Shown: one piece after another, positions 1 through 7,142 of the stretch | Layout: each line of letters starts with the position of its first letter | Numbering within the stretch: position 1 is the first letter of the stretch | From: Roseateles_B flavus | GTDB lineage: Bacteria; Pseudomonadota; Gammaproteobacteria; Burkholderiales; Burkholderiaceae_C | Reading direction: 5' to 3' | Assembly: GCF_039872765.1 (NCBI RefSeq) | Contig: NZ_JBDPZC010000007.1 | Location: 124,001 to 188,000 of the forward strand | Length of the DNA: 64,000 bases | Notes under the pieces: model-generated | Seen by the model: only the letters and a program-made list of their open reading frames with translations | Database searches by the model: none | Told to the model about the DNA's origin: nothing | Program-made: the position numbers and the translations under genes

Positions 1-73
1 GCGACCGCGCTTCCCGCAGCAGGAAGAGCAGGGCGATGACGAACAGCCCCCCGATCGCCCATGCATTGCGCAT
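1..73 (-). CDS. Partial small membrane protein, cut by window edge
   Basis: An open frame runs off the left edge on the minus strand. From the ATG at 73 it encodes MRNAWAIGGLFVIALLFLL and then a charged stretch, so one transmembrane helix followed by basic residues. The frame is open further upstream (a GTG at 106 is another possible start, preceded by a polar stretch) up to a stop near 137. The family is not recognisable from this fragment. It would lie downstream of the BON lipoprotein gene in the same direction and could be co-transcribed with it. Confidence 0.35.
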   Translation of the reverse strand, partial: MRNAWAIGGLFVIALLFLLREARS

Positions 74-142
74 GACGATCCAGGACGCGAGGCGTTCCGC
101 GGGCACCCAGGTTTCCTGCTGCAGACCGTTCGCCGCCGGCGC

Positions 143-460
143 CTACTTCTGCGGCGTGCTGACGACGATGTTGTTGCGCACGCCCTTCACGTCGGGCACG
201 CCCGCGGCGATGGTGCCGGCATGGTCCTTCTCGGTCTGGCTGGTGGCGAAGCCCGAAAGCTGGACCGTGCCCTTGAGCGTCTCGACATTGATGCGCATCG
301 CGGCGACCGTCGGGTCTTCCGCCATGCGCGCCTTGACGCGGGTGGTGATGGTGGCGTCGTCCACATACTGGCCGACGGAGCTTTGACCGCTGGTGACGGC
401 ACAACCCTGCAGACCTGCAAAGGAAAGGGCCACGGCTGCGGCAAAGAGGACATGCTTCAT
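143..460 (-). CDS. BON-domain lipoprotein (OsmY-like)
   Basis: A 105-residue protein with a signal peptide ending in a lipobox (LQGC, Cys20), so probably a lipoprotein. Residues about 34-102 form one BON domain: a predicted alpha/beta fold with the family pattern of DATITTRVKARM, a central LKGTVQLSGF and a final VRNNIVV. BON proteins such as OsmY are periplasmic or outer-membrane proteins induced by osmotic and stationary-phase stress and are thought to bind membranes. A -24/-12 element lies 52 nt upstream. The domain call is firm; the exact role is inferred. Confidence 0.88.
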   Translation of the reverse strand: MKHVLFAAAVALSFAGLQGCAVTSGQSSVGQYVDDATITTRVKARMAEDPTVAAMRINVETLKGTVQLSGFATSQTEKDHAGTIAAGVPDVKGVRNNIVVSTPQK

Positions 461-512
461 GTGCTTGCTCCGAAGTGACGGGGTTTGCGGACAGGGCCCG
501 CTGCCCCCCAGG

Positions 513-526
513 GCAATCGCCGCGCC
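513..526 (-). promoter_or_regulatory. Candidate sigma-54 promoter for BON lipoprotein
   Basis: Minus strand GGCGCGGCGATTGC: GG-N10-GC spacing with TTGC at -12. It lies 52 nt upstream of the start codon. Confidence 0.6.
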
Positions 527-575
527 TGCCCTGCACCAGGGCTGCAGCTGGGGCCGCAGCGGACGCGAAGGAATT

Positions 576-592
576 GCGGCAAGTCTTGCCGC
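576..592. promoter_or_regulatory. Perfect 17-bp palindrome upstream of BON promoter
   Basis: GCGGCAAG-T-CTTGCCGC, 8-bp arms around one base. If the BON promoter starts near 501, the palindrome sits at about -75 to -91, a position where sigma-54 activators commonly bind. That role is inference. Confidence 0.35.
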
Positions 593-860
593 GAAGGCCC
601 CCCGGGATCGGGGGTGTGGGCGCTGATCGCCCGGGCCAATGACCCTGATGGCCGCTTGTACGGCTGCTTACATGCGGGCGGCGCCTCGTGGGCAAGCGCC
701 GCCATCTCCGTGAAATCCCAATGAATTCGCGGTGCTGCGCGAGAAAGTGCTGCGGGCAAGCGCGCCTCCCAGGCTGCGCATGGACAGCGGGCAGCGGCGG
801 TCCGGCATGCAAGTTGCGAGTCACCGCACATCCGTTCAATCACGTCATGGGAGTGCGCAA

Positions 861-2309
861 TTGATCTTCACCGAACTTCGAACCTCGCAGCGTCAGACGC
901 AGACCCTGTCACCGCGCCTGCAGCACGCGGTCCGGCTGCTGCAGATGTCCTCGCTGGACTTCAGCGCCATGGTGCACGACATGCTGGGACGCAACCCCTT
1001 CCTGGAAACCGCCGAGGGTGCGGACGGCACCGAGGAGACCGAGCTTCCCCTGGCCCCGCCGCCCGCCGCGGAGCCCACGCCCACGGAGCTGGCCGAAGCG
1101 CCGCCGCCGGTGGAGGCCGCCGAAGCCGACCTGGCGGACGACAGGGAAATCTGGAACGCCGAGGGCGGCTCCGGCGGCAGCCGCCCGGAGGACGGCGAGT
1201 TCGGTGCCCTGGACCTCACGCCCGTCCCTCAAAGCCTCCACGACCACTTGCGCAGCCAGATCAACGTGCTGAACCTGCCCGAGCGAGACCATGTGCTGGC
1301 CTGCATCGTGGCGGAGTCGGTGGACGAAGACGGCTACCTGCGCACCCCGCTGGAGGAGCTGGCGCCCCTGAGCGGCCTGGAGCCGGCGGCGGACATGGAC
1401 GAGATGCAGATCGCCCTGAAGCGCGTGCAGTCCCTGGATCCGGCCGGCGTGGGCGCCCGCACGGTGGCCGAGAGCCTCTGGCTGCAGCTGCCGGGCATCG
1501 ACTGCGAGCACACCCGCGGCCTGGCGGAATGCATCGTGCGGGACCACATCGAGCTGCTGGCCACGCGCGACATGCCGGCCCTGGCCGAGCGCCTGGGCGT
1601 GACGCCGGCCGAGGCCGAGTCCGTCTGCCTGCGCCTGCGCCGGCTGGATCCCCGGCCGGGCTGGCGCTTCAGCAGCTCGCAGGCCGCCTACATCGTGCCG
1701 GATGTGCTGACGACGAAAGTAGGTGGCCAGTGGCGCGTGCAACTGAACCCGGCTGTCATCCCGCGGGTGCGCATGAACCAGGTCTATGCTGAGCTGTTCC
1801 AGCGTCACCGCCGTCAGGGCGACGGCGAGATGGCCAGCCATCTGCAGGAGGCGCGCTGGACCCTGCGCAACATCGACCAGCGCTTTGCGACCATCATGGA
1901 CGTGGCCGCGGCCATCGTGCGCCGCCAGCGCCATTTCCTGGAGTTCGGCGCCATGGCCATGAAGCCCCTGGGCCTCAAGGAGATCGCCGATGAGGTGGGC
2001 ATCCACGAGTCCACCGTCTCGCGGGTGACGAACAACAAGTACCTCGCCACGCCCAGCGGCGTCTATGAGCTGAAGTACTTCTTCTCCCGCGCCATCGTCA
2101 GCAGCAACGGCAGCGCCTGCTCGGGCACGGCCATCCGCGGCCTGATCAAGGACATCATCGACGCCGAGAATCCCAGCACCCCCTTGTCCGACGCCGACAT
2201 CACCCGGCTGCTGGCCCGCCAGGGCCTGGTGGTGGCGCGGCGTACGGTGACCAAGTACCGGCAGATGCTGAAGATCGACGCGGTGGAGCGGCGCCGCCAG
2301 CACGCCTGA
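861..2309 (+). CDS. rpoN: RNA polymerase sigma-54 factor, stand-alone paralogue
   Basis: Sigma-54, which binds core RNA polymerase and -24/-12 promoters and needs an AAA+ activator. From the TTG at 861 (GGGAG about 8 nt upstream) it has 482 residues, as usual for the family. Region I is glutamine/leucine-rich (LSPRLQHAVRLLQMSSLDF), followed by an acidic and proline-rich region II. The core-binding part and the helix-turn-helix (GIHESTVSRVTNNKY) come next, and the C-terminus carries the RpoN box ARRTVTKYR. The frame is open further upstream (ATG at 807), so the start is uncertain. It is not beside lptB or hpf, which suggests a second rpoN. Neighbouring genes carry many -24/-12 promoters. No activator gene is in the window. 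Confidence 0.95.
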   Translation: MIFTELRTSQRQTQTLSPRLQHAVRLLQMSSLDFSAMVHDMLGRNPFLETAEGADGTEETELPLAPPPAAEPTPTELAEAPPPVEAAEADLADDREIWNAEGGSGGSRPEDGEFGALDLTPVPQSLHDHLRSQINVLNLPERDHVLACIVAESVDEDGYLRTPLEELAPLSGLEPAADMDEMQIALKRVQSLDPAGVGARTVAESLWLQLPGIDCEHTRGLAECIVRDHIELLATRDMPALAERLGVTPAEAESVCLRLRRLDPRPGWRFSSSQAAYIVPDVLTTKVGGQWRVQLNPAVIPRVRMNQVYAELFQRHRRQGDGEMASHLQEARWTLRNIDQRFATIMDVAAAIVRRQRHFLEFGAMAMKPLGLKEIADEVGIHESTVSRVTNNKYLATPSGVYELKYFFSRAIVSSNGSACSGTAIRGLIKDIIDAENPSTPLSDADITRLLARQGLVVARRTVTKYRQMLKIDAVERRRQHA

Positions 2310-2329
2310 GCCGCGTCCCTGGGGCGTCC

Positions 2330-2698
2330 TCAGCGGCGCCGCGAGGCAGGCTCCGGGGGGCCGGACTTCGGGCTTGCGGGCTCCATCAGTTCTTTGCGCC
2401 GCTGGGCATCGAGGCCGGGCGTGGCGTGCAGGTCGGTGTCCACCTGGCCCTGGGCGAGGTCAGCCGCGGCCTGGCCCATCACCTCGCGCTGGCGCTCGCC
2501 CGCCGGGCCGCTGCCGTGCTGCGCCGTCGAGGCACTGCCGCTGGACTCGTCCCGCTCATGGGGCAGGGCCAGGTCGTGATCGTCGGGAGGCAGCGGCGAG
2601 CCGGGCGCCACGGGGCCGTGGTCCAGTACATCGCTGGGCTTGCCGGGCCGATGCGGACGGTCCCCCGGGCGGCCCTCGTGTGAGCGCTTCGAGTCCAT
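2330..2698 (-). CDS. Hydrophilic hypothetical protein, 122 aa
   Basis: Starts at the ATG at 2698 behind a strong ribosome binding site (AAGGAGA). The product is very polar, rich in Asp, His, Arg, Pro and Gly, with no signal peptide or membrane segment, and looks intrinsically disordered. The family is not recognised. A -24/-12 element lies 48 nt upstream, back-to-back with that of the divergent lipoprotein gene, which supports it as a real, co-regulated gene. It converges on rpoN, with stops 20 bp apart. Confidence 0.7.
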   Translation of the reverse strand: MDSKRSHEGRPGDRPHRPGKPSDVLDHGPVAPGSPLPPDDHDLALPHERDESSGSASTAQHGSGPAGERQREVMGQAAADLAQGQVDTDLHATPGLDAQRRKELMEPASPKSGPPEPASRRR

Positions 2699-2746
2699 CT
2701 CGTCTCCTTCGTTCAGTGCCACGGCACGGCGCCGTCCGTGCTGCGG

Positions 2747-2760
2747 GCAAGGCGTGCGCC
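2747..2760 (-). promoter_or_regulatory. Candidate sigma-54 promoter, leftward
   Basis: Minus strand GGCGCACGCCTTGC, correct GG-N10-GC spacing and TTGC, 48 nt upstream of the 122-residue gene. Only 3 bp separate it from the rightward element at 2764. Confidence 0.6.
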
Positions 2761-2763
2761 CAG

Positions 2764-2777
2764 GGCACGCGGTTTGC
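2764..2777 (+). promoter_or_regulatory. Sigma-54 promoter, exact consensus, rightward
   Basis: GGCACGCGGTTTGC matches GGCACG-N4-TTGC exactly, 76 nt upstream of the small lipoprotein gene at 2854. Confidence 0.8.
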
Positions 2778-2853
2778 TCATCAGGGCTCGACGGCACCGC
2801 GCCAGGACCGGCCGCGGCGCCTGATGATGAGGCCCACAACCCAGGAGTTAGCG

Positions 2854-3048
2854 ATGATGATGACCTCCCCGAATCACCGATCCAAGGCCGTGCTGCTGTG
2901 CGCGGCGGCCCTGCTGTGCCTGTCCGCCTGCGAGCGGCGCAACGATGTTCCGGCACCGGAGACGGGCCGCACGAGCCCCCAGCCCGACCTGCAGGCCTCC
3001 GCCCCGTTGCCGCAGACGCCGGCCTCCTCGGCCAGCTCGGTGCCCTGA
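2854..3048 (+). CDS. Small lipoprotein, 64 aa
   Basis: Three ATG codons in tandem begin the gene at 2854, behind AGGAG. A basic n-region and a hydrophobic stretch lead to the lipobox LSAC with Cys26. The remaining 38 residues are rich in Pro, Ala, Ser and Gln, a likely flexible tail, with no recognisable domain. An exact-consensus sigma-54 promoter lies upstream, and a bidirectional terminator follows the stop. Probably membrane-anchored; function unknown. Confidence 0.75.
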   Translation: MMMTSPNHRSKAVLLCAAALLCLSACERRNDVPAPETGRTSPQPDLQASAPLPQTPASSASSVP

Positions 3049-3080
3049 GCGAGGCGCCGACCGGACGCCATCAGGCGAAG

Positions 3081-3110
3081 CAAAGGGGCGACCTCGGTCG
3101 CCCCTTCCTC
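3081..3110. terminator. Bidirectional terminator
   Basis: Stem GGGGCGACC / GGTCGCCCC (3085-3093, 3096-3104) with a 2-nt loop, flanked by A and T runs. It lies between the converging lipoprotein and PRC-barrel genes. Confidence 0.75.
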
Positions 3111-3160
3111 TGCCCAGCCAGGCCGTGAGGCCGGACCGGTGCTTGCCTGAGCCGGGTGCG

Positions 3161-4018
3161 TCAGCGCGTGGCCGCTCCCAGCCGGTCCAGCGTGGCATCC
3201 AGCTGGCGGCGGTAGTTGGGATCGTTGACATCGGGCCACTGCTTCTTGTCGAAGCCCTGCTTGGCGTCCAGCTGCTCGCGCGGCACCAGCAGGACCAGGT
3301 CGACCTTGGCGTCCGCCGGGAAGCGCAGGGACTTCATCGGCAGCGTCAGCAGGCGGTCGTTCATGTTCCAGGAGCGGTCGAAGTCCAGCACGGCGTAGCG
3401 CACGCGGCCGCTGGACATGGAGACGACCAGGTCCTGGATCTCGCCGGCATTCTTGCCATTGGTGTCGTCCACGTTCTTGCCCATCAGCTTGCTGGCGCGC
3501 AGCAGGTGCGCATTGGGCTTGGGCATGAGGCGAGCGCCGGGGCCGAAGTGGCGCTCGAGCGAGCTGTTGTAGTCCGGCGAGGTCCAGTCCGGCCAGTGGT
3601 TGCGCTCGAAGCCGGGGGCGCGGCGCAGGCGTTCCTTGTCCACGTCCAGCACCAGCTCGTCGCGGTCCATGGAATGGCGGAACACGGTCAGGGGGTAGGC
3701 GAAGAGCTTGTCGCCCAGTCCCAGGAAGCCGCCGAAGGACAGGATGGCGTAATGGATGACTTCGTTGTTGACGTCAATGATGAGGTCATTGATTTCCCCG
3801 AGCTTTTCTCCCTGCGGATTGCGCACGTCCTTGCCGATCAGCTGGCTGACGCGCGCATCGCGCGATGTCGCCTGGGCGGCCTGCCGGGTGGCTGCGGGGC
3901 CGCTGGGAGGGGGGGTGGTCTGGGCTTGGGTCGTCAGGGCGGCCAGGCCGAGCAGGGTCGCGATCCACAGGGGGCGCAAGCTCGGTCGGCCGTGGGCTCG
4001 TTGAAATTTGTCATGCAT
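3161..4018 (-). CDS. Secreted protein with two PRC-barrel domains
   Basis: A 285-residue protein with an N-terminal signal peptide (cut probably after TTQAQ). Two PRC-barrel repeats follow. The first is around ARVSQLIGKDVRNPQGEKLGE with IIDVNNEVIHYAILSFGG; the second is around ASKLMGKNVDDTNGKNAGE with VRYAVLDFD. PRC barrels are small beta-barrels found in photosynthetic reaction centre H subunits, RimM and many stress proteins, where they bind other molecules. The start at 4018 is chosen because the signal peptide follows directly; the frame is open upstream. An exact-consensus sigma-54 promoter lies 59 nt upstream. Confidence 0.85.
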   Translation of the reverse strand: MHDKFQRAHGRPSLRPLWIATLLGLAALTTQAQTTPPPSGPAATRQAAQATSRDARVSQLIGKDVRNPQGEKLGEINDLIIDVNNEVIHYAILSFGGFLGLGDKLFAYPLTVFRHSMDRDELVLDVDKERLRRAPGFERNHWPDWTSPDYNSSLERHFGPGARLMPKPNAHLLRASKLMGKNVDDTNGKNAGEIQDLVVSMSSGRVRYAVLDFDRSWNMNDRLLTLPMKSLRFPADAKVDLVLLVPREQLDAKQGFDKKQWPDVNDPNYRRQLDATLDRLGAATR

Positions 4019-4077
4019 GGAGGGCTCCGAAGTTGAGGGGCTTGATCGGCAGACGGGCTGCCGCTCACCTGGTTCAG

Positions 4078-4091
4078 GCAAGCCTCGTGCC
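4078..4091 (-). promoter_or_regulatory. Sigma-54 promoter, exact consensus (PRC-barrel gene)
   Basis: Minus strand GGCACGAGGCTTGC, exact GGCACG-N4-TTGC, 59 nt upstream of the start at 4018. Confidence 0.8.
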
Positions 4092-4117
4092 TGACACTGG
4101 AGCCCCCCACCCGACGC

Positions 4118-4630
4118 TCAGGAACTGAGCTGCTGCGAGGGGTCCTCGGCCGCGCCGCCGCCCGTGGTGCCGGTGGCCCGCGGCGCACCCGCATGGGCCG
4201 GGCCGGTGGGCTGGGAGATGTCCGACAGCGCCTGGCCGGTCCTGCCGTGCTCGGCCGCGCTGGTCCTGGCGGCCACGTCGCCCAGGGTGACCATGCCCAC
4301 CAGGCGATGCTCGGCGTCCAGCACCGGCAGGCGCCGGACGGCGGCATCGCCCATCTTGTGCAGCACCTCGTCCAGCGGGTCGTCCTCGTGGCAGCACTGC
4401 ACCTCGCGGGTGATCATGCCGTCCAGCCGCGTGGTGTCGGCCGGATAGCCCTGGGCCATGCCGCGCAGCACCAGGTCGCGGTCCGTCACCAGGCCCACCA
4501 GGCGCTCGCCATCGCAGACGGGGATGACGCCCACGTCCAGCGTCTCCATGGCCTGCGCGGCCTGCAGCATGCTGTCCTCGGGCGTCAGGGTGCGGACCCC
4601 GCGCGTCATCACGTCGGATACCTTGCTCAT
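4118..4630 (-). CDS. CBS-pair protein
   Basis: 170 residues. Two CBS motifs form a Bateman module (about 8-60 and 73-125): MTRGVRTLTPEDSMLQAA with VGLVTDRDLVL, then MITREVQCCHEDDPLDEVL with VGMVTLGDVA. Such stand-alone modules bind adenosine nucleotides and act as energy sensors. The last 45 residues are polar and disordered. The start is 22 bp from the end of the DUF4142 gene, so both are probably one transcript from the -24/-12 element at 5537. A second stand-alone CBS protein lies at 24752-25246. Confidence 0.88.
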   Translation of the reverse strand: MSKVSDVMTRGVRTLTPEDSMLQAAQAMETLDVGVIPVCDGERLVGLVTDRDLVLRGMAQGYPADTTRLDGMITREVQCCHEDDPLDEVLHKMGDAAVRRLPVLDAEHRLVGMVTLGDVAARTSAAEHGRTGQALSDISQPTGPAHAGAPRATGTTGGGAAEDPSQQLSS

Positions 4631-4651
4631 CGTGTGACTCCTGCGGGCTAG

Positions 4652-5485
4652 CTAGCGGTGCTCCGAGGCGGACAGGCGCTCGCTCAGGCTGCGGGCCAGC
4701 TGCAGGTGTTCCTGCAGGCCGGGCAGCGTCTTCTGGGCGAAGGCCTTGACCTCGGGATCGCTGGCCGAGGTGGCGGCGCGCTGGAAGTCCGCGACCGCGG
4801 CCTTGTGGTCCGTCACCATCTGCTTCATGAACTCACGGTCGAACGCTGCACCGTTGAGGCCCTGCAGGCGGTCCAGGCTGTGCTGGGCGGACGCCGACAG
4901 CTTCGGGTGCGGGCCGTCCGCGCTGCCCATGCCCATGGGCATGCCGGTGCCGGGCGTTGCCGTCGAGGAGCTTGCGGTGTTGCTGCCGGGACTGCTGCTG
5001 GGGCGAGCGCCGATGCCCGCGGCGGGGGGCGCCTCCATGAGCCTGTCCGACCTGGAGGATGCCGTGCTTGTCGTGCCGGTGTCGTCCGGGCCGAGCAGGC
5101 CCCGGCTGCTGCCCAGGGCCTGCAGCTCGCCGTAGACCCGCGTGTGGTCCTGCACCATGCGTTCGGCGAAGCTCTTCACCTCGCTGCTCTGGGCGCGCAT
5201 CTGCCCAAGGCGGCCCATCTCGACCTCGGCCCTGCCGGCCGCGGCGGCCTTGCTGAGGAACTGCTGGTCGCTCTTCGTGGCCTTGCCGGTGTTGCCGGCG
5301 CGCTGGCGCGTCTGCAGGACGGCGTCGGCGCCATCGGAATGCGGGCCCGAGGCCGCGTGCGGCCGGGTGCCGGGTTCCTTGGGCGTGTCGGCCGTGCCGG
5401 CCAGGGCCCAGGCCGCAGTGCCGACAGCGGCCATCCAGCTGACCATCAGGTGGGTCAGCGCAGGGGGTCGAAAGGATCGCTTCAT
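4652..5485 (-). CDS. DUF4142 protein with low-complexity insertion
   Basis: 277 residues starting at the ATG at 5485 behind GGAAGGAGTG. There is a signal peptide, then a four-helix ferritin-like DUF4142 domain (helices around DQQFLSKAAAAGRAEVEMGRLG, VKSFAERMVQDHTRVYGEL, FDREFMKQMVTDHKAAVADF and EVKAFAQKTL). The domain is split after the second helix by about 85 residues rich in Ser, Thr, Gly and Pro, which is unusual since most members have a short loop there. DUF4142 proteins are periplasmic and common in stress loci. The CBS gene follows at 22 bp. Confidence 0.85.
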   Translation of the reverse strand: MKRSFRPPALTHLMVSWMAAVGTAAWALAGTADTPKEPGTRPHAASGPHSDGADAVLQTRQRAGNTGKATKSDQQFLSKAAAAGRAEVEMGRLGQMRAQSSEVKSFAERMVQDHTRVYGELQALGSSRGLLGPDDTGTTSTASSRSDRLMEAPPAAGIGARPSSSPGSNTASSSTATPGTGMPMGMGSADGPHPKLSASAQHSLDRLQGLNGAAFDREFMKQMVTDHKAAVADFQRAATSASDPEVKAFAQKTLPGLQEHLQLARSLSERLSASEHR

Positions 5486-5536
5486 CGGTTCACTCCTTCC
5501 ATCAGCTTTCAATGCGAAGCTGGCTGAAGGGTTCCG

Positions 5537-5550
5537 GCAATCGGCGTGCG
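5537..5550 (-). promoter_or_regulatory. Candidate sigma-54 promoter for DUF4142-CBS
   Basis: Minus strand CGCACGCCGATTGC: spacing and TTGC correct, first G of the -24 pair replaced by C. It lies 51 nt upstream of the start at 5485. Confidence 0.5.
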
Positions 5551-5615
5551 AGCGGGACGGGAAGTGCGGGACAGGGAACAGCGGCGAGCCCCCGCTGGAT
5601 CACGCGCTGAGCGAC

Positions 5616-6116
5616 TCAGCGAAGCCGGGCCGCCGGGCCCTGCCCCAGGGCCCGGCGCAGCAGCAGCGCGCCGCACAGCATCAGCAGCAGGGCGCAGGCC
5701 AGCAGGGCGGCCTCCAGCACGCCGGGTTCGGCCGCTTCGCCGGGCGCGCCCATCAGCCGGTTCAGGCCCAGCCAGTAGTGGCACACCAGGCCGTCGATCA
5801 CCTCGAACAGGCCCCATCCCAGCAGGCCGGCGCCCAGCAGGCCGCTGGCCGACCACCAGCGCTGCGTCCCCCGCCCCGCTCCGTAGAGCAGGACCAGGCC
5901 CAGCAGCAGGAAGGCCCACATCAGGCCCAGGAAGAGGCCGTCGATGAACTGGTTGAGGCGCAGGTCCTGCAGCGTCTCGGGCGGCAGCCAGGCCGACAGG
6001 GTGTGGTGGCTCTGCAGGATCTCGTGGAAGAGGATGCCATGCGCCATCCCGCCCAGGCCCAGGCCCAGCAGCACGCCGGCCACGATCAGGGGGCCGCGCC
6101 GGCCGTCGGGCTTCAT
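5616..6116 (-). CDS. DUF2243 integral membrane protein
   Basis: 166 residues with four predicted membrane helices. It shows the family signature LGLGLGGMAHGILFHEILQ, with histidines next to or within helices (FHEILQSHH), and VIDGLVCHYWLGLN in the third helix. DUF2243 function is not established. The ATG overlaps the stop of the upstream gene as ATGA, so the two are translationally coupled, the last two genes of a three-gene operon. Confidence 0.85.
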   Translation of the reverse strand: MKPDGRRGPLIVAGVLLGLGLGGMAHGILFHEILQSHHTLSAWLPPETLQDLRLNQFIDGLFLGLMWAFLLLGLVLLYGAGRGTQRWWSASGLLGAGLLGWGLFEVIDGLVCHYWLGLNRLMGAPGEAAEPGVLEAALLACALLLMLCGALLLRRALGQGPAARLR

Positions 6117-6655
6117 GCGGCCCTCCGCGCGGGGGGCGCAGCGGCGAGCGCCGCGTGCTGCGCCGGGCTCGGCACGAGCCGTGCCGGGCCCGGCGCTCGC
6201 GGGGCGGCCTTGCACAGCTCGCCCAGTGCGAGGCCGGCGGCAAAGCCCAGGTAGACCAGGCACAGGCTGTCGGCCCGCAGGCGGCGCTCAAAGCCGGGGC
6301 GCAGGGCGGGCGGCACCCCTTTCAGGTCTACCCAGGCCGCCAAGGCGCTCAGGGCCAGGGCATCCCGCAGGACCTCCCGTGGCCGCGGCTCCGGCGCCTG
6401 CGCGCCGCGCAGCAGCCGGCGGCCCTCGAAGACCAGGCTCCAGAAGCAGGAAGCGCCGACATGGATCAGCGCGCCCGTGACCGTGTGGCGAGCGCTGAAG
6501 CCCCGTGCGCGGAAGGCGCTGCGGGGCCACAGCCAGTGGCTGATGGCGTTGAGGGGGACGGCGCCGTCGCCGTCGTCACGCCGGCCGCGCAGGACCAGCA
6601 GCAGGCCGGAGAGCAGGGCGCCTCCGGCGGCGCGTTGCAGTATTCGCTGCGGCAT
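6113..6655 (-). CDS. Conserved membrane protein, 180 aa
   Basis: Begins at the ATG at 6655 (MPQRILQRAAGGALLSGLLL). Two or three hydrophobic helices flank a central region with NAISHWLWP and a histidine-containing segment HTVTGALIHVGASCFWSLVFE, then a polar Ala/Pro/Arg tail. It resembles small membrane proteins that keep company with DUF2243, but I cannot name the family. It sits between the proline-rich gene (6 bp upstream) and the DUF2243 gene (ATGA overlap), so an envelope role is likely. Confidence 0.7.
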   Translation of the reverse strand: MPQRILQRAAGGALLSGLLLVLRGRRDDGDGAVPLNAISHWLWPRSAFRARGFSARHTVTGALIHVGASCFWSLVFEGRRLLRGAQAPEPRPREVLRDALALSALAAWVDLKGVPPALRPGFERRLRADSLCLVYLGFAAGLALGELCKAAPRAPGPARLVPSPAQHAALAAAPPARRAA

Positions 6656-6660
6656 GAATG

Positions 6661-6960
6661 TCAGGCCCTGACGGGCGCTTGCCGCAGCTCTGTCGGCAAA
6701 TCGTGCCGCAGCAGCAGGCAAGGGCGGCGCCAGGCGGGGCTCCGGCGCCGCGCATGGGCCGGCAGCCCCATGGGCGGGGGCATGGTGGGCGGTTCACCCA
6801 GGGGCGGGGGCATCTCGATGGGCTCGGGCTCCTGGATGTCGGGCGGCAGCGGGTCCGGCGAGCGCTGCGGCCCGTGAGGCGGCGGCGGCACAGGCGGCAG
6901 CTCCGGGGGGATGGGCGGCGTGGTGTGGGCCTGCAGGGTGGGGGGGAGCTGTATGGGCAT
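6661..6960 (-). CDS. Proline-rich small protein
   Basis: 99 residues behind a good ribosome binding site (AGGAGA) and a -24/-12 element 43 nt upstream. About a third of the residues are proline, in runs such as PPIPPELPPVPPPP. There is no signal peptide; the C-terminal quarter is basic (RRRSPAWRRP). No family recognised. It is first in a three-gene operon with two membrane proteins, and may be a disordered partner or linker protein. Confidence 0.6.
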   Translation of the reverse strand: MPIQLPPTLQAHTTPPIPPELPPVPPPPHGPQRSPDPLPPDIQEPEPIEMPPPLGEPPTMPPPMGLPAHARRRSPAWRRPCLLLRHDLPTELRQAPVRA

Positions 6961-7003
6961 GGACGTCTCCTGGGGCCGCGCAAGAGGGCCCGGGCTCCCA
7001 CCT

Positions 7004-7017
7004 GCAATCGGCGCGCC
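7004..7017 (-). promoter_or_regulatory. Candidate sigma-54 promoter (proline-rich operon)
   Basis: Minus strand GGCGCGCCGATTGC, 43 nt upstream of 6960. The 14 bases are identical to the rightward element at 8064. Confidence 0.65.
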
Positions 7018-7044
7018 TGCCAGCCTCGCATGGGCGGCAGTCCC

Positions 7045-7058
7045 GGATCGCCACTTGC
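7045..7058 (+). promoter_or_regulatory. Possible sigma-54 promoter for SDR gene
   Basis: GGATCGCCACTTGC: GG-N10-GC spacing and TTGC, but a weak -24 half. It lies 84 nt upstream of 7143. Confidence 0.35.
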
Positions 7059-7142
7059 CTGCACAAGGTACCGCGGGGGCACCGCCTGCCCGCCTGCCGG
7101 CGCCCCCTTCAGCCCCAAGACCGCACAGCCAGGAGTCCCACC

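Larger units (their letters stand above)
461..860. other. Intergenic region between BON gene and rpoN
   Basis: About 400 bp without a convincing gene; the open frames on both strands lack family features. It holds the minus-strand -24/-12 element at 513-526 and a 17-bp palindrome at 576-592. I see no clear -24/-12 or -35/-10 promoter reading into rpoN. Confidence 0.5.

Noticed and set aside
756..769. Minus-strand GGAGGCGCGCTTGC, a GG-N10-GC match
   Set aside because: Poor -24 half and about 300 nt from the nearest gene in that orientation.
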